Below, one piece after another: positions 51,349-62,659 of a stretch of DNA of 64,000 bases. Position numbers and translations under genes: made by a program. Positions within the stretch are counted from its first letter, which is position 1. Every line of letters begins with the position of its first letter. The notes under the pieces are model-generated. The model worked only from the letters and a program-made list of their open reading frames with translations, was not told the origin of the DNA and made no database searches. Source of the stretch: Haliotis asinina (taxonomy: Eukaryota; Mollusca; Gastropoda; Lepetellida; Haliotidae); NCBI RefSeq assembly GCF_037392515.1, contig NC_090291.1, positions 39,765,001 to 39,829,000 on the forward strand. The letters run 5' to 3'.

Positions 51349-51999
51349 GGCAATGTTAGTAAAGGAAGATTCAACCGGACGTCAAACCCCATCAGTTATA
51401 TGAAACAGATTCATCGCATTTAATATACAATGATGCAGAAACCCCTAAATAAGAGAGTTTTGCATGACAGAATTCGCCAAGTCATATTCGCCTTCTGGAT
51501 GATATATGATAGTCGAGGGCTGACATGAATGGCGAGAGGAAATCTGTCATATCGTAACTTTTCTATCAAATCCACATCTAAAATACAGTAGGAAGTTGTG
51601 AGCGTTTGCACGTAGTCATTCCGTACAAATTTAGCAACAGGGCAATTTTCAGGGTGTAATTTTCAGCCCTAGTGTTTTTATGGCTGTTATGCATTTCCGA
51701 CCCTGTTGGTCAGTCTGGACATATGACAGAAAGGACTGGGTGTGCAAATTGATCCATATTATTCATGGGTACGAGATAATACACCTTAATAAGGCTTTGG
51801 CTAGAATTAATATATTACATGGTCGTTTGGTCGGTTAATAGTGAGTAAAAGAATATTGTTTTTAGGCAGCAGTTAACAATAGACTGGTCAGTTGAAACCA
51901 TCCGTTTCAAATTTTGAGCAGCGTCTCACTTGGTTTGGGTACAATGGAAAGCCCTCAACCAGGTCAAATGGGTACCAAGGAGAGTGGATGAAAGGTTCG
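51349..51999. other. Intron, nothing recognised
   Basis: No feature supported. Confidence 0.4.
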
Positions 52000-52160
52000 T
52001 TGGTTGTTGTTTAACACCGATATAGGATAGTATGTGAATGATCGAGTCTGGACCAGACAATCCAGTGATCAACAACATCAGCATCGAGGTACGCAATTGG
52101 GATACGATGACATGTGTGAAGTATGTCAGCATTCCTGCCAAGAGAGTGACCGAATCTTGC
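52000..52160 (-). repeat. SINE family B copy next to splice donor
   Basis: AATGATCGAGTCTGGACCAG, CAATCCAGTGATCAACAACA and TGGGATACGATGACATGTGT; its end lies a few bases from the donor at 52166. Confidence 0.75.
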
Positions 52161-52166
52161 GCCTAC

Positions 52167-52281
52167 CTGTCAGTACACCTGTATTTGCCAGTCTTGGCGT
52201 CAAGGCACTCACAGTCTAGAGTGCAACCGTCTTGCCAGGTGTCACCCTGTTGGTGGATCTGACCCTTGTAGATACATGCAT
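52167..52281 (-). CDS. Gene 2 exon: VWC first half
   Basis: 115 nt, phase 1 to 2, acceptor TTCAG, donor ACAG|GTAGGC. It encodes ACIYKGQIHQQGDTWQDGC, LDCEC and YRCTDR. Confidence 0.9.
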
Positions 52282-52770
52282 CTGAATGTACAAAGAGAAG
52301 CGAGGTCAGATACTGTCTTAATATACCATTGGACCACTGGGATACAAAGGAGATGATGTCAGGTACTGTCTTAAGGTTAGGAGATTAGGTACTGTGTTAA
52401 TACACCACGGAACCACTGGGATACAGAAGGTTGTGGGGTGTGGGGGATGTCAGGTACTGTCTGAATATACCATTGAACCACTAGGATACAAAGGAAGCGA
52501 GGACAGGTACTGTCTTAATATACCTTTGAACACTATGATGCAAAGGAAGCGAGGACAGGTACAGTCTGAATATACCATTGAACCACTAGGATACAAAGGA
52601 AGCGAGGACAGGTACTGTCTTAATATACATTTGAACACTATGATGCAAAGGAAGCGAGGACAGGTACTGTCTTAATATACCTTTGAACACTATGATGCAA
52701 AGGAAGCGAGGACAGGCACTGCCTTAATATACCTTTGGACATTAGGCTAGAAAGGAAGCGAGGATACGAT
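52282..52770. repeat. 52-bp minisatellite abutting an exon
   Basis: AAAGGAAGCGAGGACAGGTA recurs at 52490, 52542, 52595, 52647, 52699 and 52751, with degraded units back to the splice acceptor at 52282. Confidence 0.92.
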
Positions 52771-52784
52771 GATGTCTTATGACA

Positions 52785-52912
52785 GAGTCAGTAATGTTTT
52801 ACGCCGCTTTTAGCAATCTTCCAGCGATATTGTGTCGGGCGGGAAGGGGAATGGAATCCAGGGTCAAAGGCGTGACAAGCGACCCCTTACACTACTAGGC
52901 TACCCAACAGGC
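52785..52912 (-). repeat. SINE family A copy, degraded
   Basis: GTTTTACGCCGCTTTTAGCA and GGCGTGACAAGCGACC, ending ACTAGGCTACCCAACAG. Confidence 0.72.
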
Positions 52913-53466
52913 CATGTCTTTGGCAAAGGGATTCCATAAAGTCATGATAAAGCTTACACAGCTATATATGATGCCAAACGACTTCTGGACGATGGGCGAA
53001 AGCGAACCTATTCATCACTCCTGGTGTGTGAATATATTTTTATTTATATTGCTTATTATTATATTTTCTAAATTTCAGTATAATCGCCAATGGCTGAGGG
53101 GATGGTGTAAATCCATCTGGGGTCCATGCAGGTAGCAAAGGTACTGTAAGTCCCAATGGTCCCTAGTATGGTGATCTACCTTCAGTTGTTGGCGATCTAC
53201 AGCCCGTATTTTATATTGTATTGTCCAAATAGTGGTATTTATGGCTGAAATAGTGCCGAGGTGACGTTAAATAATAACTCACTCACTCCTTTTAAGTGAA
53301 GTTCTCGTGCATCATATTTCTCAAAGCGTTTGAAACGTACATAAAATATGTACAACCCCAGTTCCTTCATGCATAGATACTTTTGAAAGTTTCCCCCGGA
53401 TCTCCACGTATGACTGACAGTAGTGCCATTCTGAAATGACAAGCCCATGCGTAGTGTTGCACTTAC
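52913..53466. other. Intron, nothing recognised
   Basis: A short AACTCACTCACTC end at 53275 may be a SINE remnant. Confidence 0.4.
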
Positions 53467-53669
53467 TTCTATATGAGACCTGCGATGGGAGGTTGGTGCC
53501 AGGAGGGCGTCCATAGCCAGTGAAAGACCCCAGGAAACCAAGAGGCTGGATTGAGCCGGTGCCAGTACCACTGTTTGCGGAGTCGCATTCAGGAACCTTG
53601 CAACATTGGGGATCTTTCTGGTCTGGAACCAGCTTGCAACCAAGGGGCACGTTCGTGAAACTTGGACAC
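53467..53669 (-). CDS. Gene 2 exon: VWC second half
   Basis: 203 nt, phase 2 to 1, acceptor TTGCAG, donor AGAA|GTAAGT. It encodes CPSFTNVPLGCKLV, QCCKVPEC and a Gly/Pro/Ser tail. Confidence 0.89.
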
Positions 53670-54246
53670 CTGCAACCGATCCATTAGCATCATTAATGGG
53701 CAACTGGTTCAATTTAGGGTAGGGTTTTTTATTGCGCCTATTTCCAATGCAGTAATAATCAGAGGCGCTGTATTACCCCGTATAAAGCATGCCAAACCCG
53801 GTCACCCACCTATGGACTCTCCGAGGTCAACGTTGTGTAACGTCAAAAGATTTGTGGCCTTAGCTCTGAACCATCTCTCAAGAATCAAGATACCAAACAC
53901 GGTCATGCATCCGGGATTAGCTGTGGCCAAAGTTGCTTAACTTGAACTGATTCGTGACACATAACTCTCCATACAAGATTCAGGAGGTCATCCTACAGAC
54001 CTGTTTACCTACGTTGTTTACAACATCTACATACTACAACTAGGAGTCAACAAATTGAGAAGTCGGGGCCCAAGGGCCGTATAATTGCAGATACCCTTGT
54101 CAGAGATATCACCGAAAACTATCTATTCAGACCCATTTATGTGAAGCAGGATTAGAGAAGCGGGTTGATATGTTATGATCAGTTTTCAGAACAGCGTAAG
54201 TCTTAAGCCAGAGCTGTGAGAATTGTCAGGTGTGCTTTTGTCGTAC
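53670..54246. other. Intron, nothing recognised
   Basis: No feature supported. Confidence 0.4.
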
Positions 54247-54361
54247 CTGTCCGTACACTGGTGGTAGTTGTTCTTCGCATCCTCACACCTACAGGTGAGA
54301 GTACAGCCGTCGCTCCACTGCTCCCCCTGCCGGTAGTACAGTCCGTTATAAACACAGTAGT
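54247..54361 (-). CDS. Gene 2 exon: VWC first half, GTACGA donor
   Basis: 115 nt, phase 1 to 2, acceptor TTTCAG, donor ACAG|GTACGA. It encodes YCVYNGLYYRQGEQWSDGC, LTCRC and YHQCTDR. Confidence 0.89.
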
Positions 54362-54454
54362 CTGAAAATACACAAGAAAGATCGCCAATGATTCACGTTT
54401 TTTTCCTCCGCCACCCATACTTATGGCCGTTGTTCGATATCAAACAGACCCTGC

Positions 54455-54840
54455 ACCTGTTTAAAGGCACAATTTCACGCGTTTTCGACACTGTTGTGGA
54501 CTGTATTTTACATAATGGGGCATATGCACTCCCTTTAGCTCCCTGTTGATGCAGTTTTTAAAAGTCATATTATGTCTTACATCGATAATTGAAACTTCGA
54601 GGCGAACATCTTCCAAACAGAGAACACTTGGCATATGTTGAATGTAAACAATTGCTCTGTACATAGAAAACTGTCGCACGCGGTGTTGTCGGTGTTTGCC
54701 GAACTGCTTTGTGCATGCTTGTGCGTAGGGTATTCGTAAAGAGCGCTCCACGAGATATAATCCTATAGGTTTCGCTTGCAATAGTGTTCGACTGGTAGTG
54801 GGCGCAAGAGTTGATATCAAACTGATAGTTAGTATTACTG
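54455..54840 (-). repeat. Interspersed repeat C, copy 2
   Basis: Homologous to 29105-29510: TTAAAGGCACAATTTCACG, ATTGAAACTTCGAGGCGA and ATGTAAACAATTGCTC. Function and class unknown. Confidence 0.6.
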
Positions 54841-55138
54841 AGAGAAACGGAGTATCTACCTTTAGAGAAGTGTGGCGTGATATAGTGCCTTCTAATCTCA
54901 GAAATCAGTCGTGGCAGATCAGTGCAAGGAATTTGCGAGAACCATGGCGTTTCCTGACACAGAAGCACTGTGCTGGGTATATGGTAAAGACCACTGTTGT
55001 ACGTTGTATGTGAACTTTTACCAACGTCACTATTCGTTGATTTGTAACGCAATCCCCACTCTCACATCACCTGTGATAATTTGTACACCATGAAATAAGG
55101 TTGCGTTAGATGATTTCCCTGAGGGGTTACATTCCACT

Positions 55139-55225
55139 GGGGGACATCATGCGCATCGATCTACGCAACTGGGATGCGATGACATATGTGGCAGCCACGT
55201 CATCGAGCCTCCCCACCCAGTCATG
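55139..55225 (-). repeat. SINE family B fragment
   Basis: ATCATGCGCATCGATCTACG, CAACTGGGATGCGATGACAT and CCCACCCAGTCATG. Confidence 0.6.
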
Positions 55226-55400
55226 AGTGTCTGGTTTGAAATTAATTCTAAATTCTATACATATTTGTCAAAACCTCACATAAATATTGCGCCTAACTTT
55301 GATACTCCTGTCATTGCTAGCGTGTGAAATGCGCTGCATGGAGTCGACGTATACCTAACCGGAAATCCGGTTTAGGCACGACAATACAGATGATACTCAC

Positions 55401-55549
55401 CAACACCCGGCTGGGGGGTGGTGATGGCGAATAGAGGTTTGGGTGTGGTCGCCTGCTGGGCAAAGTTGCACTGGTAGGTCTTGCAGCAGCTATCGTTGGG
55501 GTCAGTGATCAGAGAACACTGGGGAGGAAGGTTCTGGAACTGGGGGCAC
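55401..55549 (-). CDS. Gene 2 exon: VWC second half
   Basis: 149 nt, phase 2 to 1, acceptor TTCCAG, donor GTTG|GTGAGT. It encodes CPQFQNLPPQCSLI, SCCKTYQC and a Thr/Pro tail. Confidence 0.9.
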
Positions 55550-56118
55550 CTGGAAAACAACACGCGTGAAGATATGTTACCATGGTTACAAGAATGGATG
55601 CAGACATACTACGGCATGAGTTCGTCAGTTCAGTTTATGATTAATGCGGATATATCTAACCACTTTCCATAAAGTTATTTACAAGAGTTACGCCGGTACG
55701 ATGACAGACAGGTCACAGATCGTCACGTCCGTATGATAGGTAACGACAACAAGCAATCGTGTCCTGGTGACATAGAGGTACTTTCGTTTAATCTTTCCCA
55801 ACTTTACGCAGACCTGGTGGGTAACTTCGAGTTGACCATAATTAGGCATTCAAAAACCGTCAGGACCAAGTGTGGTATTCCTGGTTACGTATTCCCGGAA
55901 TACGATTTTTTAAAACCCACCGGATCTAGACTCTTATTCCTGATCCGTCTGGAACTAGTTTGATATTCATGAACCACCCGGAGCTATTTTGATATTTCAG
56001 GTCCACCCTTGTCTAGTCTGTTGATCATGACACACGGCTTTTGTGCTTGTTTTTCAAAACCACCCGGTGTTATTCTGGCATCCACGACAAACCCGGACCT
56101 CTCCGACCTTACCCTCAC
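55550..56118. other. Intron, nothing recognised
   Basis: No feature supported. Confidence 0.4.
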
Positions 56119-56233
56119 CTGTCGGTACATTGGTAGTATCCGGTGTTGCCGTCGATGCATGCACATTTGTACTGACATCCGTCCGACCACGTCGCCCCAG
56201 CCTGGTACGTACTACCCTGGTAATGGCAGCCAG
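56119..56233 (-). CDS. Gene 2 exon: VWC first half
   Basis: 115 nt, phase 1 to 2, acceptor TATAG, donor ACAG|GTGAGG. It encodes GCHYQGSTYQAGATWSDGC, YKCAC and YYQCTDR. Confidence 0.9.
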
Positions 56234-56279
56234 CTATAAACAGAGGTCGGAACTACTGTCGGAACAATGCATAATTGCC

Positions 56280-56432
56280 AGGTGAGTGAGTGAGTTTTGT
56301 TTAAGGCTGCTTTTTTCAATATTCAAGCAGGGGAACACCAGAAATGCACTTCATACTGTACGCAAATGGGGAATCGAACCCTAGTGTTTGGCGCGAAGAG
56401 CCAACACCATTAACCTTCCCCACCGTGCCCTA
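56280..56432 (-). repeat. SINE family A copy
   Basis: GGTGAGTGAGTGAGTTTTGT, ACACCAGAAATGCAC and GGGGAATCGAACCCTAG. Confidence 0.82.
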
Positions 56433-56990
56433 CTGGTGATGACAATGATAGAAGATTGAATGACGACATAGATGAATAGTGGCACTGATGATTAAATAAA
56501 TATGTCTCAAGCGTATGGTATGTTCCCAGGTCTCAGTATTATTGTATTTTTCACATTTCCTCGTTACTCTGTGTGGCGGCGTATGGTCCAGATCTCAGGC
56601 CACAAATCAGTTGACGTTATAAGTAACGCTGAGCACGGAGCGTCCTTGCATGGGTGACCGTGTTTGGCAGTTTGACTCCTGTGAGTTTCTAGAATTCAGT
56701 CCTGCCCCAGAACCAAACAGTGATACATGTGATCTCACATTAGACAAGTGAGTTTGTTCAAAGTTGCCTCTGTTCACCCAGCAGACAATGGGTACCCGAT
56801 GGAATAAGTCATATGACTATAACGTTGTGGCGCCTAACAGACAGCTTGGGTTATTGGGATAATAATGTTGGCTGTGTGTGCGTTTTGAGTATGCCCCTTT
56901 ATGGTGTGGCGTATCGTGCAGTACAAGCACCCTCATTACTATTAGTACTCACATCTGCCAAAATGAAATTTATCAACACGTATCTCGTAC
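56433..56990. other. Intron, nothing recognised
   Basis: No feature supported. A second potential donor (CAGAT|GTGAGT, 56949-56954 region) would leave in phase 0 and is not compatible with the next exon. Confidence 0.4.
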
Positions 56991-57232
56991 CCGAGTTTCC
57001 TTTCAGCGGAGACTGGGTCTGTCCCTGAATTGGAGGCAATCCGGTCCCGGAGATTCCAGGTCCATATCCGGATGGATACACAGCAGGTCCGTAGCCCGTG
57101 AATCCTGGGCCATAAGATGGCACCACTGTAGTTCCGGCCGGGGCACCACTGCAGTCTGGGAGTTGACAACATGGATCGTTGGGTGTGTCTATCAGAACGC
57201 ACCCCTGAGGCAGACCCGTGAAACTGGGGCAT
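56991..57232 (-). CDS. Gene 2 exon: VWC second half with Gly/Pro/Tyr tail
   Basis: 242 nt, phase 2 to 1, acceptor CTCCAG, donor TCGG|GTACGA. It encodes CPSFTGLPQGCVLI, PCCQLPDC and a long tail with GPGFTGYGP and GPGISGTGLPP. Confidence 0.86.
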
Positions 57233-57302
57233 CTGGAGACACAACGTTACGACAGAATTTAACGTAATATTCTGAGAGGGATTATGTTTTCATGGCCATT
57301 GG

Positions 57303-57420
57303 AGTGAGTGAGTGAGTTTAGTTTTATGCCACCTTTAGCAATATTCCAACAGTATCACAGCGGGACACTAGAAATGGGCTTCACACTTTTTACCCATGCG
57401 GGGAATCGAACTTCGGGAAA
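57303..57420 (-). repeat. SINE family A fragment
   Basis: GAGTGAGTGAGTGAGTTTAG, TAGCAATATTCCAACAGTAT and GGGGAATCGAACTTCGGG. Confidence 0.8.
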
Positions 57421-57677
57421 TAGCTTGATTGAGATCAAGCAATATCTCAATCGGAACGGTGAAATTGCACCACAAAACCAATGTGACGTCATTGTAAGGG
57501 CACCATGACAGGTATATTTTTCGTTTAGATTTAATGTTCACATTTATGTTTCATACAAGCCTCGTTTTCATCTTGCACCGACTAAATTGTTTATCAAGCA
57601 CAAAATACTCTTTCTTGAAACCACATGAGTATATACTGTAACAAAATTCGCTAACTCTAAGGTTGAACACTGACCTT

Positions 57678-57888
57678 GGTGAGTGAATGAGTGAGTGAAT
57701 TTAGTTTTACGCCACACAACATTTCAGCTATATGCATCGATCTGGGCAACTGGGAACCGATGACGTGTGTCAACCGAATCAGCGAACCTGACCATCCGTT
57801 AGTCGACGCTTACGTCAAGCATAGTCGCCTTTTATGGCAAGCATGGGTTGCGGAAGGCCTATGCTATCCCGGACCTTCACGGGTCACT
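57678..57888 (-). repeat. SINE family B copy next to splice donor
   Basis: ATTTAGTTTTACGCC, GACGTGTGTCAACCGAATC and GGACCTTCACGGGTCA. It ends four bases inside the intron from exon 57892-58006. Confidence 0.8.
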
Positions 57889-57891
57889 GAC

Positions 57892-58006
57892 CTTGGTGAA
57901 CACGTGAAGCGCCCCGAGACTCCATCGTCACATGAGCAGGAGTAGTCACAACTATCTGTCCATCTCTGTCCTTGCTGGTATAGTGTTCCCTTGTACATGC
58001 AGCCAA
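57892..58006 (-). CDS. Gene 2 exon: VWC first half
   Basis: 115 nt, phase 1 to 2, acceptor TTTCAG, donor CAAG|GTCAGT. It encodes GCMYKGTLYQQGQRWTDSC, YSCSC and FTCSPR. W-T-D-S-C replaces W-x-D-G-C. Confidence 0.89.
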
Positions 58007-58095
58007 CTGAAATATTCACCCACAACTACATATCAGTACACTTCGGAACATGTTATAACACATCAAATCTACGCATAACTTCCTGTTTCCTGTGG

Positions 58096-58200
58096 GTGAG
58101 GTTATTTTACGAATAAATGGGCTTCACACACTGTACCCTTGTGAGGAATCGAACCCCGTCTTCGGCGTCTCAAGCAAACGCTTCTACCGCTGGGCTATCG
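58096..58200 (-). repeat. SINE family A fragment
   Basis: AATGGGCTTCACACACTGTA, GAGGAATCGAACCCCGTC and CTTCTACCGCTGGGCTA. Confidence 0.72.
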
Positions 58201-58658
58201 TCATCTTCGTGGAAACAGACTGTGGAACATGTAATATGAGCTGAAATGCTCACTCGGTACTACGTGTAATTAGACTTAGAAATGTGGTGTTAGCTGAAAT
58301 ATACACGTAGCACTGTATGTAAATAGACATAACAACATGCAATAAGAGCTGAATATGCATAGGTAACGTCATGTAAATTGATATTACAACATGCAATAAT
58401 AGCTGAAAATACACTCTGAAGGTCGGAACATGCAGCCAGCTGATATATTCACAGAGAACTGCAGACTTCTTGAGAATCATCCAAATGGTGTATACTTTCT
58501 TTGATAACTTGATTGCGCTCATGCACACGAAATACAAGACATGGGTCACTACAGAACGACGACCTCACTCATGGCTATATGTATAGGTGGATGCACATGT
58601 CACACAATACTTCGCCAAGGCATCAGAAAGTGTGTGACAGAAGGGTGATATCACCCAC
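58201..58658. other. Intron, short direct repeats
   Basis: ACATGCAATAAGAGCTGAA-type units recur near 58330 and 58390. Nothing else. Confidence 0.4.
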
Positions 58659-58876
58659 CGAGTTTCTGGGGAGCAAGGTAAGGTCGAGCAGAGGGCGTCT
58701 GTCCAGGGCCGGGAGTTGGCTGATTCGGGAGGATCGGGACCGGATAGGCACCGAGAGACCCGGGGGTGGTGGATGACCCGACGAAGGTGCCAGATTTACA
58801 GTTCATCACCTTACAGCACTGTCCCTTCACTGTATCTAAGGTACAGCCAGGCGGGATGTTGAAGTACTTAGGGCAC
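58659..58876 (-). CDS. Gene 2 exon: VWC second half
   Basis: 218 nt, phase 2 to 1, acceptor CTGCAG, donor CTCG|GTGGGT. It encodes CPKYFNIPPGCTLD, QCCKVMNC and a Pro/Ser/Gly tail. Confidence 0.9.
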
Positions 58877-59007
58877 CTGCAGGAGACAAAGTAAGTGAGG
58901 GTCTGGTATTCAGGTAACATGTACTCATATATACTACTCAGAAGAAGTTAAGAAACACGGCGTATTAAATGATTGCACCTAATCTGTCATACTCTCATGA
59001 TGACACG

Positions 59008-59240
59008 GCTACTCGTATTAATGCTACTTCTACTACTGCTTCCAAAACTACTGCTACTGCTACTACTACTTGTACAACTTTTACCACTGATGCTTCAAGT
59101 ACTGTTCAAAATATTATCAGTACTGTTTCTAATAGTGCTGCGGTTGCTACTATAACTGGTACTACTGTTGTTCCTATTTCTTCTTCTTCTTCTTCTTCTT
59201 CTTCTATTGAGTCTGCTACCCTACTGTTTCTGTGACCACT
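59008..59240. repeat. Imperfect (ACT)n/(CTT)n trinucleotide region
   Basis: Irregular ACT/GCT triplets followed by a pure CTT run at 59178-59205. Confidence 0.8.
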
Positions 59241-59395
59241 ACAACTAATGTCGGTCTTTATCCTCCACGTCCGTATCTCCTTCTTCTACGAGTACTACAG
59301 CAGTGCGCCCTTACTGCCACACCCACCACCGACAAGCAAAGCTGCTCTTGCTACTAACACAACTTTAAATAATGTGTAGATAGGGCCAGACATAC

Positions 59396-59510
59396 GCATC
59401 ATTGCATCTGTAGTATCCATATTTGGCGTTGTCACAGAAACACTCGCCGTTGCATCCGTCGGTCCACCTCTGACCTTGAGTATAGTTGCGTCCCTTATAC
59501 AGACAAAAGT
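59396..59510 (-). CDS. Gene 2 exon: VWC first half
   Basis: 115 nt, phase 1 to 2, acceptor TTCCAG, donor ATGC|GTATGT. It encodes FCLYKGRNYTQGQRWTDGC, GECFC and YYRCND. Confidence 0.9.
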
Positions 59511-60200
59511 CTGGAACAGAAGCAAGAACATCAAACTGAAAACAATTGTTTGTTGATACTGTTACACTGACGGTGACGTTCCGTAGTCGCAGTGATTTTA
59601 AACTGTTTTGAAATTAAAGGTTTTTAAGTTCAATGACAGTCTGGCAGCTGGAAGAGATGGCGATCATAGATGTTTATAGCGCAGATGCGGATCCAGAGCG
59701 GGAATTTTGGGGAGCATTTCTCCCTAACCTTTGGACTTCATAATACACGTGAGCGCGCACGCATGCACGCACGCACACACACACACACACGCGCACTTCT
59801 TTCTCCAACATCCCCCTTCCTACTCCAAAATTCCGCACACACACGCACACTTCCTCTTCCCCTCCTACTCCAAAATCCTGGACTTAGAAAATATACATGC
59901 TAGAATTCCTTCTACCTCTTTCGAGTACCTCTGCAACATTTGCCAAGTTAGATAATTTCAGAAGTATTGGTATGCTCAACTTCCCAGCATTGACATCTGA
60001 CTGGATAAAACGCCAGTCAAGGGAGGTAATAAAATTATCGAACCGAGTCTAAGCTGCATCCAGGGAAAAGTGGAGATTTATTATAACGTATACCATGAAG
60101 TGTACTGAGGAGGGATGCTCACAAACACAGTGTTTTCTCAACATAACTGCGTCGATAAAGTACTGCTGATTCTCTAGTATATGTTTCCGTGATTACTTAC
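59511..60200. other. Intron with (CA)n
   Basis: A CA/CGCA-rich microsatellite lies at about 59753-59855. Nothing else recognised. Confidence 0.5.
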
Positions 60201-60227
60201 CGTTTGGTCCAGGAAGATAGGCATCCA
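60201..60227 (-). CDS. Gene 2 exon: 27-nt linker microexon
   Basis: Phase 1 to 1, acceptor TTTCAG, donor AACG|GTAAGT. It encodes LDAYLPGPN. Confidence 0.75.
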
Positions 60228-60649
60228 CTGAAACAGTGAAATTTTGTTCAGATTTACATATTCCAGATAGAGAATAACTACCCATCTATGGTGCCTTAAG
60301 TACAATCTGTCCAGAGGGAATACATAGTGTTAATCATTCATAACATGGGACAGATAATACATGTATTTATTACCCATACAGGAAAGAGGACATAGGGGTG
60401 GATTTTGAGAGTGAGTGATTATCTTACGTCACATTGGCAATATTTCAGTCATTTCATGACGAGAATAATTTATCTATTGATATTGAAATCAATAAATTTA
60501 GAACGTAAAAACGGGCTATAGATCACCAGAAACTGAAGTCTGATCATGATGCCAGGGACAAAGCTGTGCCTCCATATTGGTACAAATATAGGGAAAATAT
60601 CTGTAAGTGTACTTCTGAATATTTGTTTGACGCTTAACACTGCACAAAT

Positions 60650-60838
60650 ACAGCTATATGGCGCCTGACTGTAAATAATCGAGTCTAGACCTGACAATCC
60701 AGTGATCAGTAGCATGAGCATCGATCTCCGAAATCGGAATACGATGACATGTGTAAATGCGAGACTCGCCACCCAAGTTCCCTTTTCGACAAACGTGGGT
60801 TGCTGAAGGGCACTTGTGACCTGTATCTTCACGGGTAT
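60650..60838 (-). repeat. SINE family B copy, degraded
   Basis: ACAGCTATATGGCGCC, GAGCATCGATCTCCG and ACGATGACATGTGT, ending TCTTCACGGGTATGG. Confidence 0.72.
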
Positions 60839-60854
60839 GGAATATGATACTCAC

Positions 60855-60983
60855 GACATAAGTTGCAGTGTTTGCGACAGTTGTCCATAGCCCAGGGCTT
60901 ATACTTCGTACATGCGTCAGGGGCATACGAATTGCAGTTGGTCTGTACGTCTACACAAGGTCCGACTGTCGTCAGCGGCGACT
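60855..60983 (-). CDS. Gene 2 exon: ShKT
   Basis: 129 nt, phase 1 to 1, acceptor TTACAG, donor TGTC|GTGAGT. It encodes CVDVQTNCNSYA, ACTKYKPWAMDNC and RKHCNLC. Confidence 0.92.
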
Positions 60984-61061
60984 CTGTAATAGTAGATACA
61001 TCGACACTGAATGTGGGTGAAATTGAGTTATCATTTTATGCAATGTTAACACTGTCCGACT

Positions 61062-61224
61062 TAACGAGTGAGTCTTGTTTTATGCCGTTTTAGCAATATT
61101 CCAGCAATATCTTGACGGAAAACACCTGAACTGGGCTTCACAAATTGCATTCATGAAAGGAATCGAACCCGGGTCTCCGACGTGACGAGCGAACACTTTA
61201 ACCACTCGGCCACCTCACCGACCC
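61062..61224 (-). repeat. SINE family A copy
   Basis: TTAGCAATATTCCAGCAATA, GGAATCGAACCCGGGTCTC and TTTAACCACTCGGCCACC. Confidence 0.85.
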
Positions 61225-61304
61225 TTTGCCCTTCATATTGACACCAGTTTTATGTTCTAGTCAAATCCGCTGTACGTGGGATTCATAGGGGTAAATGTCC
61301 ACCA

Positions 61305-61402
61305 GTCTTGCTGACTGTACGGGTTCGACTCCCGTATGGTTCACTTCTCGTGATCCGCTGTGTTATTTCCGGAATGTTACGTGAATGGGCGTAAAACTGC
61401 AT
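61305..61402 (+). repeat. SINE family A-like fragment, diverged
   Basis: Box B GGGTTCGACTCCCG, then GTGTTATTTCCGGAATGTTA and GGGCGTAAAACT. Confidence 0.5.
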
Positions 61403-61494
61403 TATGTCAGCCGTTGACTTGACAATCCCGAAAAAACACCAACATTACATCTTTGTTGATTGACGGATTTACAAAGACTATAACTCCGACTCAC

Positions 61495-61634
61495 TGTCGC
61501 CTGATCCGCTGGTGGTTCCTTGGCCTGTGAATGATCCTATCTGAGTGTTGAACTCGCACTCAGGTTTGGCGCAACACTCGCCTGGTTTCGTAACCAGTTT
61601 ACAAGCTTGGGGAAGGGCACCGTACTGGGCACAG
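61495..61634 (-). CDS. Gene 2 exon: VWC second half
   Basis: 140 nt, phase 2 to 1, acceptor TCCAG, donor GACA|GTGAGT. It encodes CAQYGALPQACKLV, ECCAKPEC and a Gly/Ser/Thr tail. Confidence 0.9.
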
Positions 61635-61667
61635 CTGGATACAAAATTATAACAATTAGAGAATAAA

Positions 61668-61770
61668 CATATACTGAACAGCAAAAGAAACGCACGTTGA
61701 AAACTAAATTAACACTCTTTAAACTATTAACACTCCTGACGATTTGCGTTTATTTTTCTGTTCAGTATAT
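61668..61770. repeat. MITE with TATACTGAACAGCA termini, copy 2
   Basis: Inverted ends TATACTGAACAGCAAAAG and TTTCTGTTCAGTATA; same family as 34545-34677. Confidence 0.7.
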
Positions 61771-62035
61771 TAAACACGGGGCATGGAGAAGATGAGTTTA
61801 GCTTTACGCCGCTTTTCTCCTTGACATTTATGATCCCGCTGCAATTTTACACTGATAATGTTGATTATTCTGTGATGTACGACTGGTACTGACGATGCAG
61901 CCGTAATTCAGTTATAATCATGATGTTTGATACTTGCTATGGTGTGATTCGTCACGATATATTACAAACAAACAAATATTGGGACACCCTAAAATGTGAT
62001 AGTCATAAATAAACTTAATCGTGGTGAGGTCATTT

Positions 62036-62231
62036 ATACTCTTAGGTAAATGTAACTTTTGTGTGCTTAATGGGTACTTAAAACAATATGTTAGATCGTG
62101 CAGTGAAGTAAATGATTCAATGTTCCTTTCATTCAAACTTAACGAATATTGAATCAGTTGCTTCACTGTATGGTCTAACATGCTGTTTAAAGTGCCCATT
62201 AAGCGCCCAAAGTTGCATTTACCTTAGAGTA
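62036..62231. repeat. Palindromic MITE, about 190 bp
   Basis: Arms CTCTTAGGTAAATGTAACTT and GTTGCATTTACCTTAGAG with matching internal blocks (GCTTAATGGGTAC / GTGCCCATTAAGC) and TA on both flanks. Confidence 0.78.
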
Positions 62232-62357
62232 GTCATGACCCCACCACGATTATGTTCACAGATGTGAATAACCACACCCACAAATGCCATTCGCTGTTTA
62301 CCACAGTAGGGTTTGTTGTATCTTGCTTCTGAATACAATTGTACTCCTTGTACTTAC

Positions 62358-62472
62358 ACACTCTGACAGGACCACAAGCCAACGCCGGCGTCCACACACT
62401 TGCACTCGAATTCACACCCCACCTGCCAGGTCTGGCTCTGGTAGTACTTCTGGCCGTTGTACACACACACCA
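62358..62472 (-). CDS. Gene 2 exon: VWC first half
   Basis: 115 nt, phase 1 to 2, acceptor CCCTAG, donor GTGT|GTAAGT. It encodes VCVYNGQKYYQSQTWQVGC, FECKC and WSCQSV. Confidence 0.89.
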
Positions 62473-62659
62473 CTAGGGGAAAGAACATCGACCATCAAGC
62501 ACACATTTATTGGAGGAGGAGGGGAACTTTCTCATGACGTAATAGGCAATTTAAAATTGTTCGATTTCTTTGAGATGAAATGTGAAAATTAGAGTTGACT
62601 GCCATCGTGCACTTACATCATATTTTGTCCATGCATGAATAGATTGTTATATATTCACA

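Noticed and set aside
56940..56955. Stronger donor GTGAGT for exon 56991-57232
   Set aside because: It would leave in phase 0, while the next exon needs phase 1; the GTACGA donor fits.
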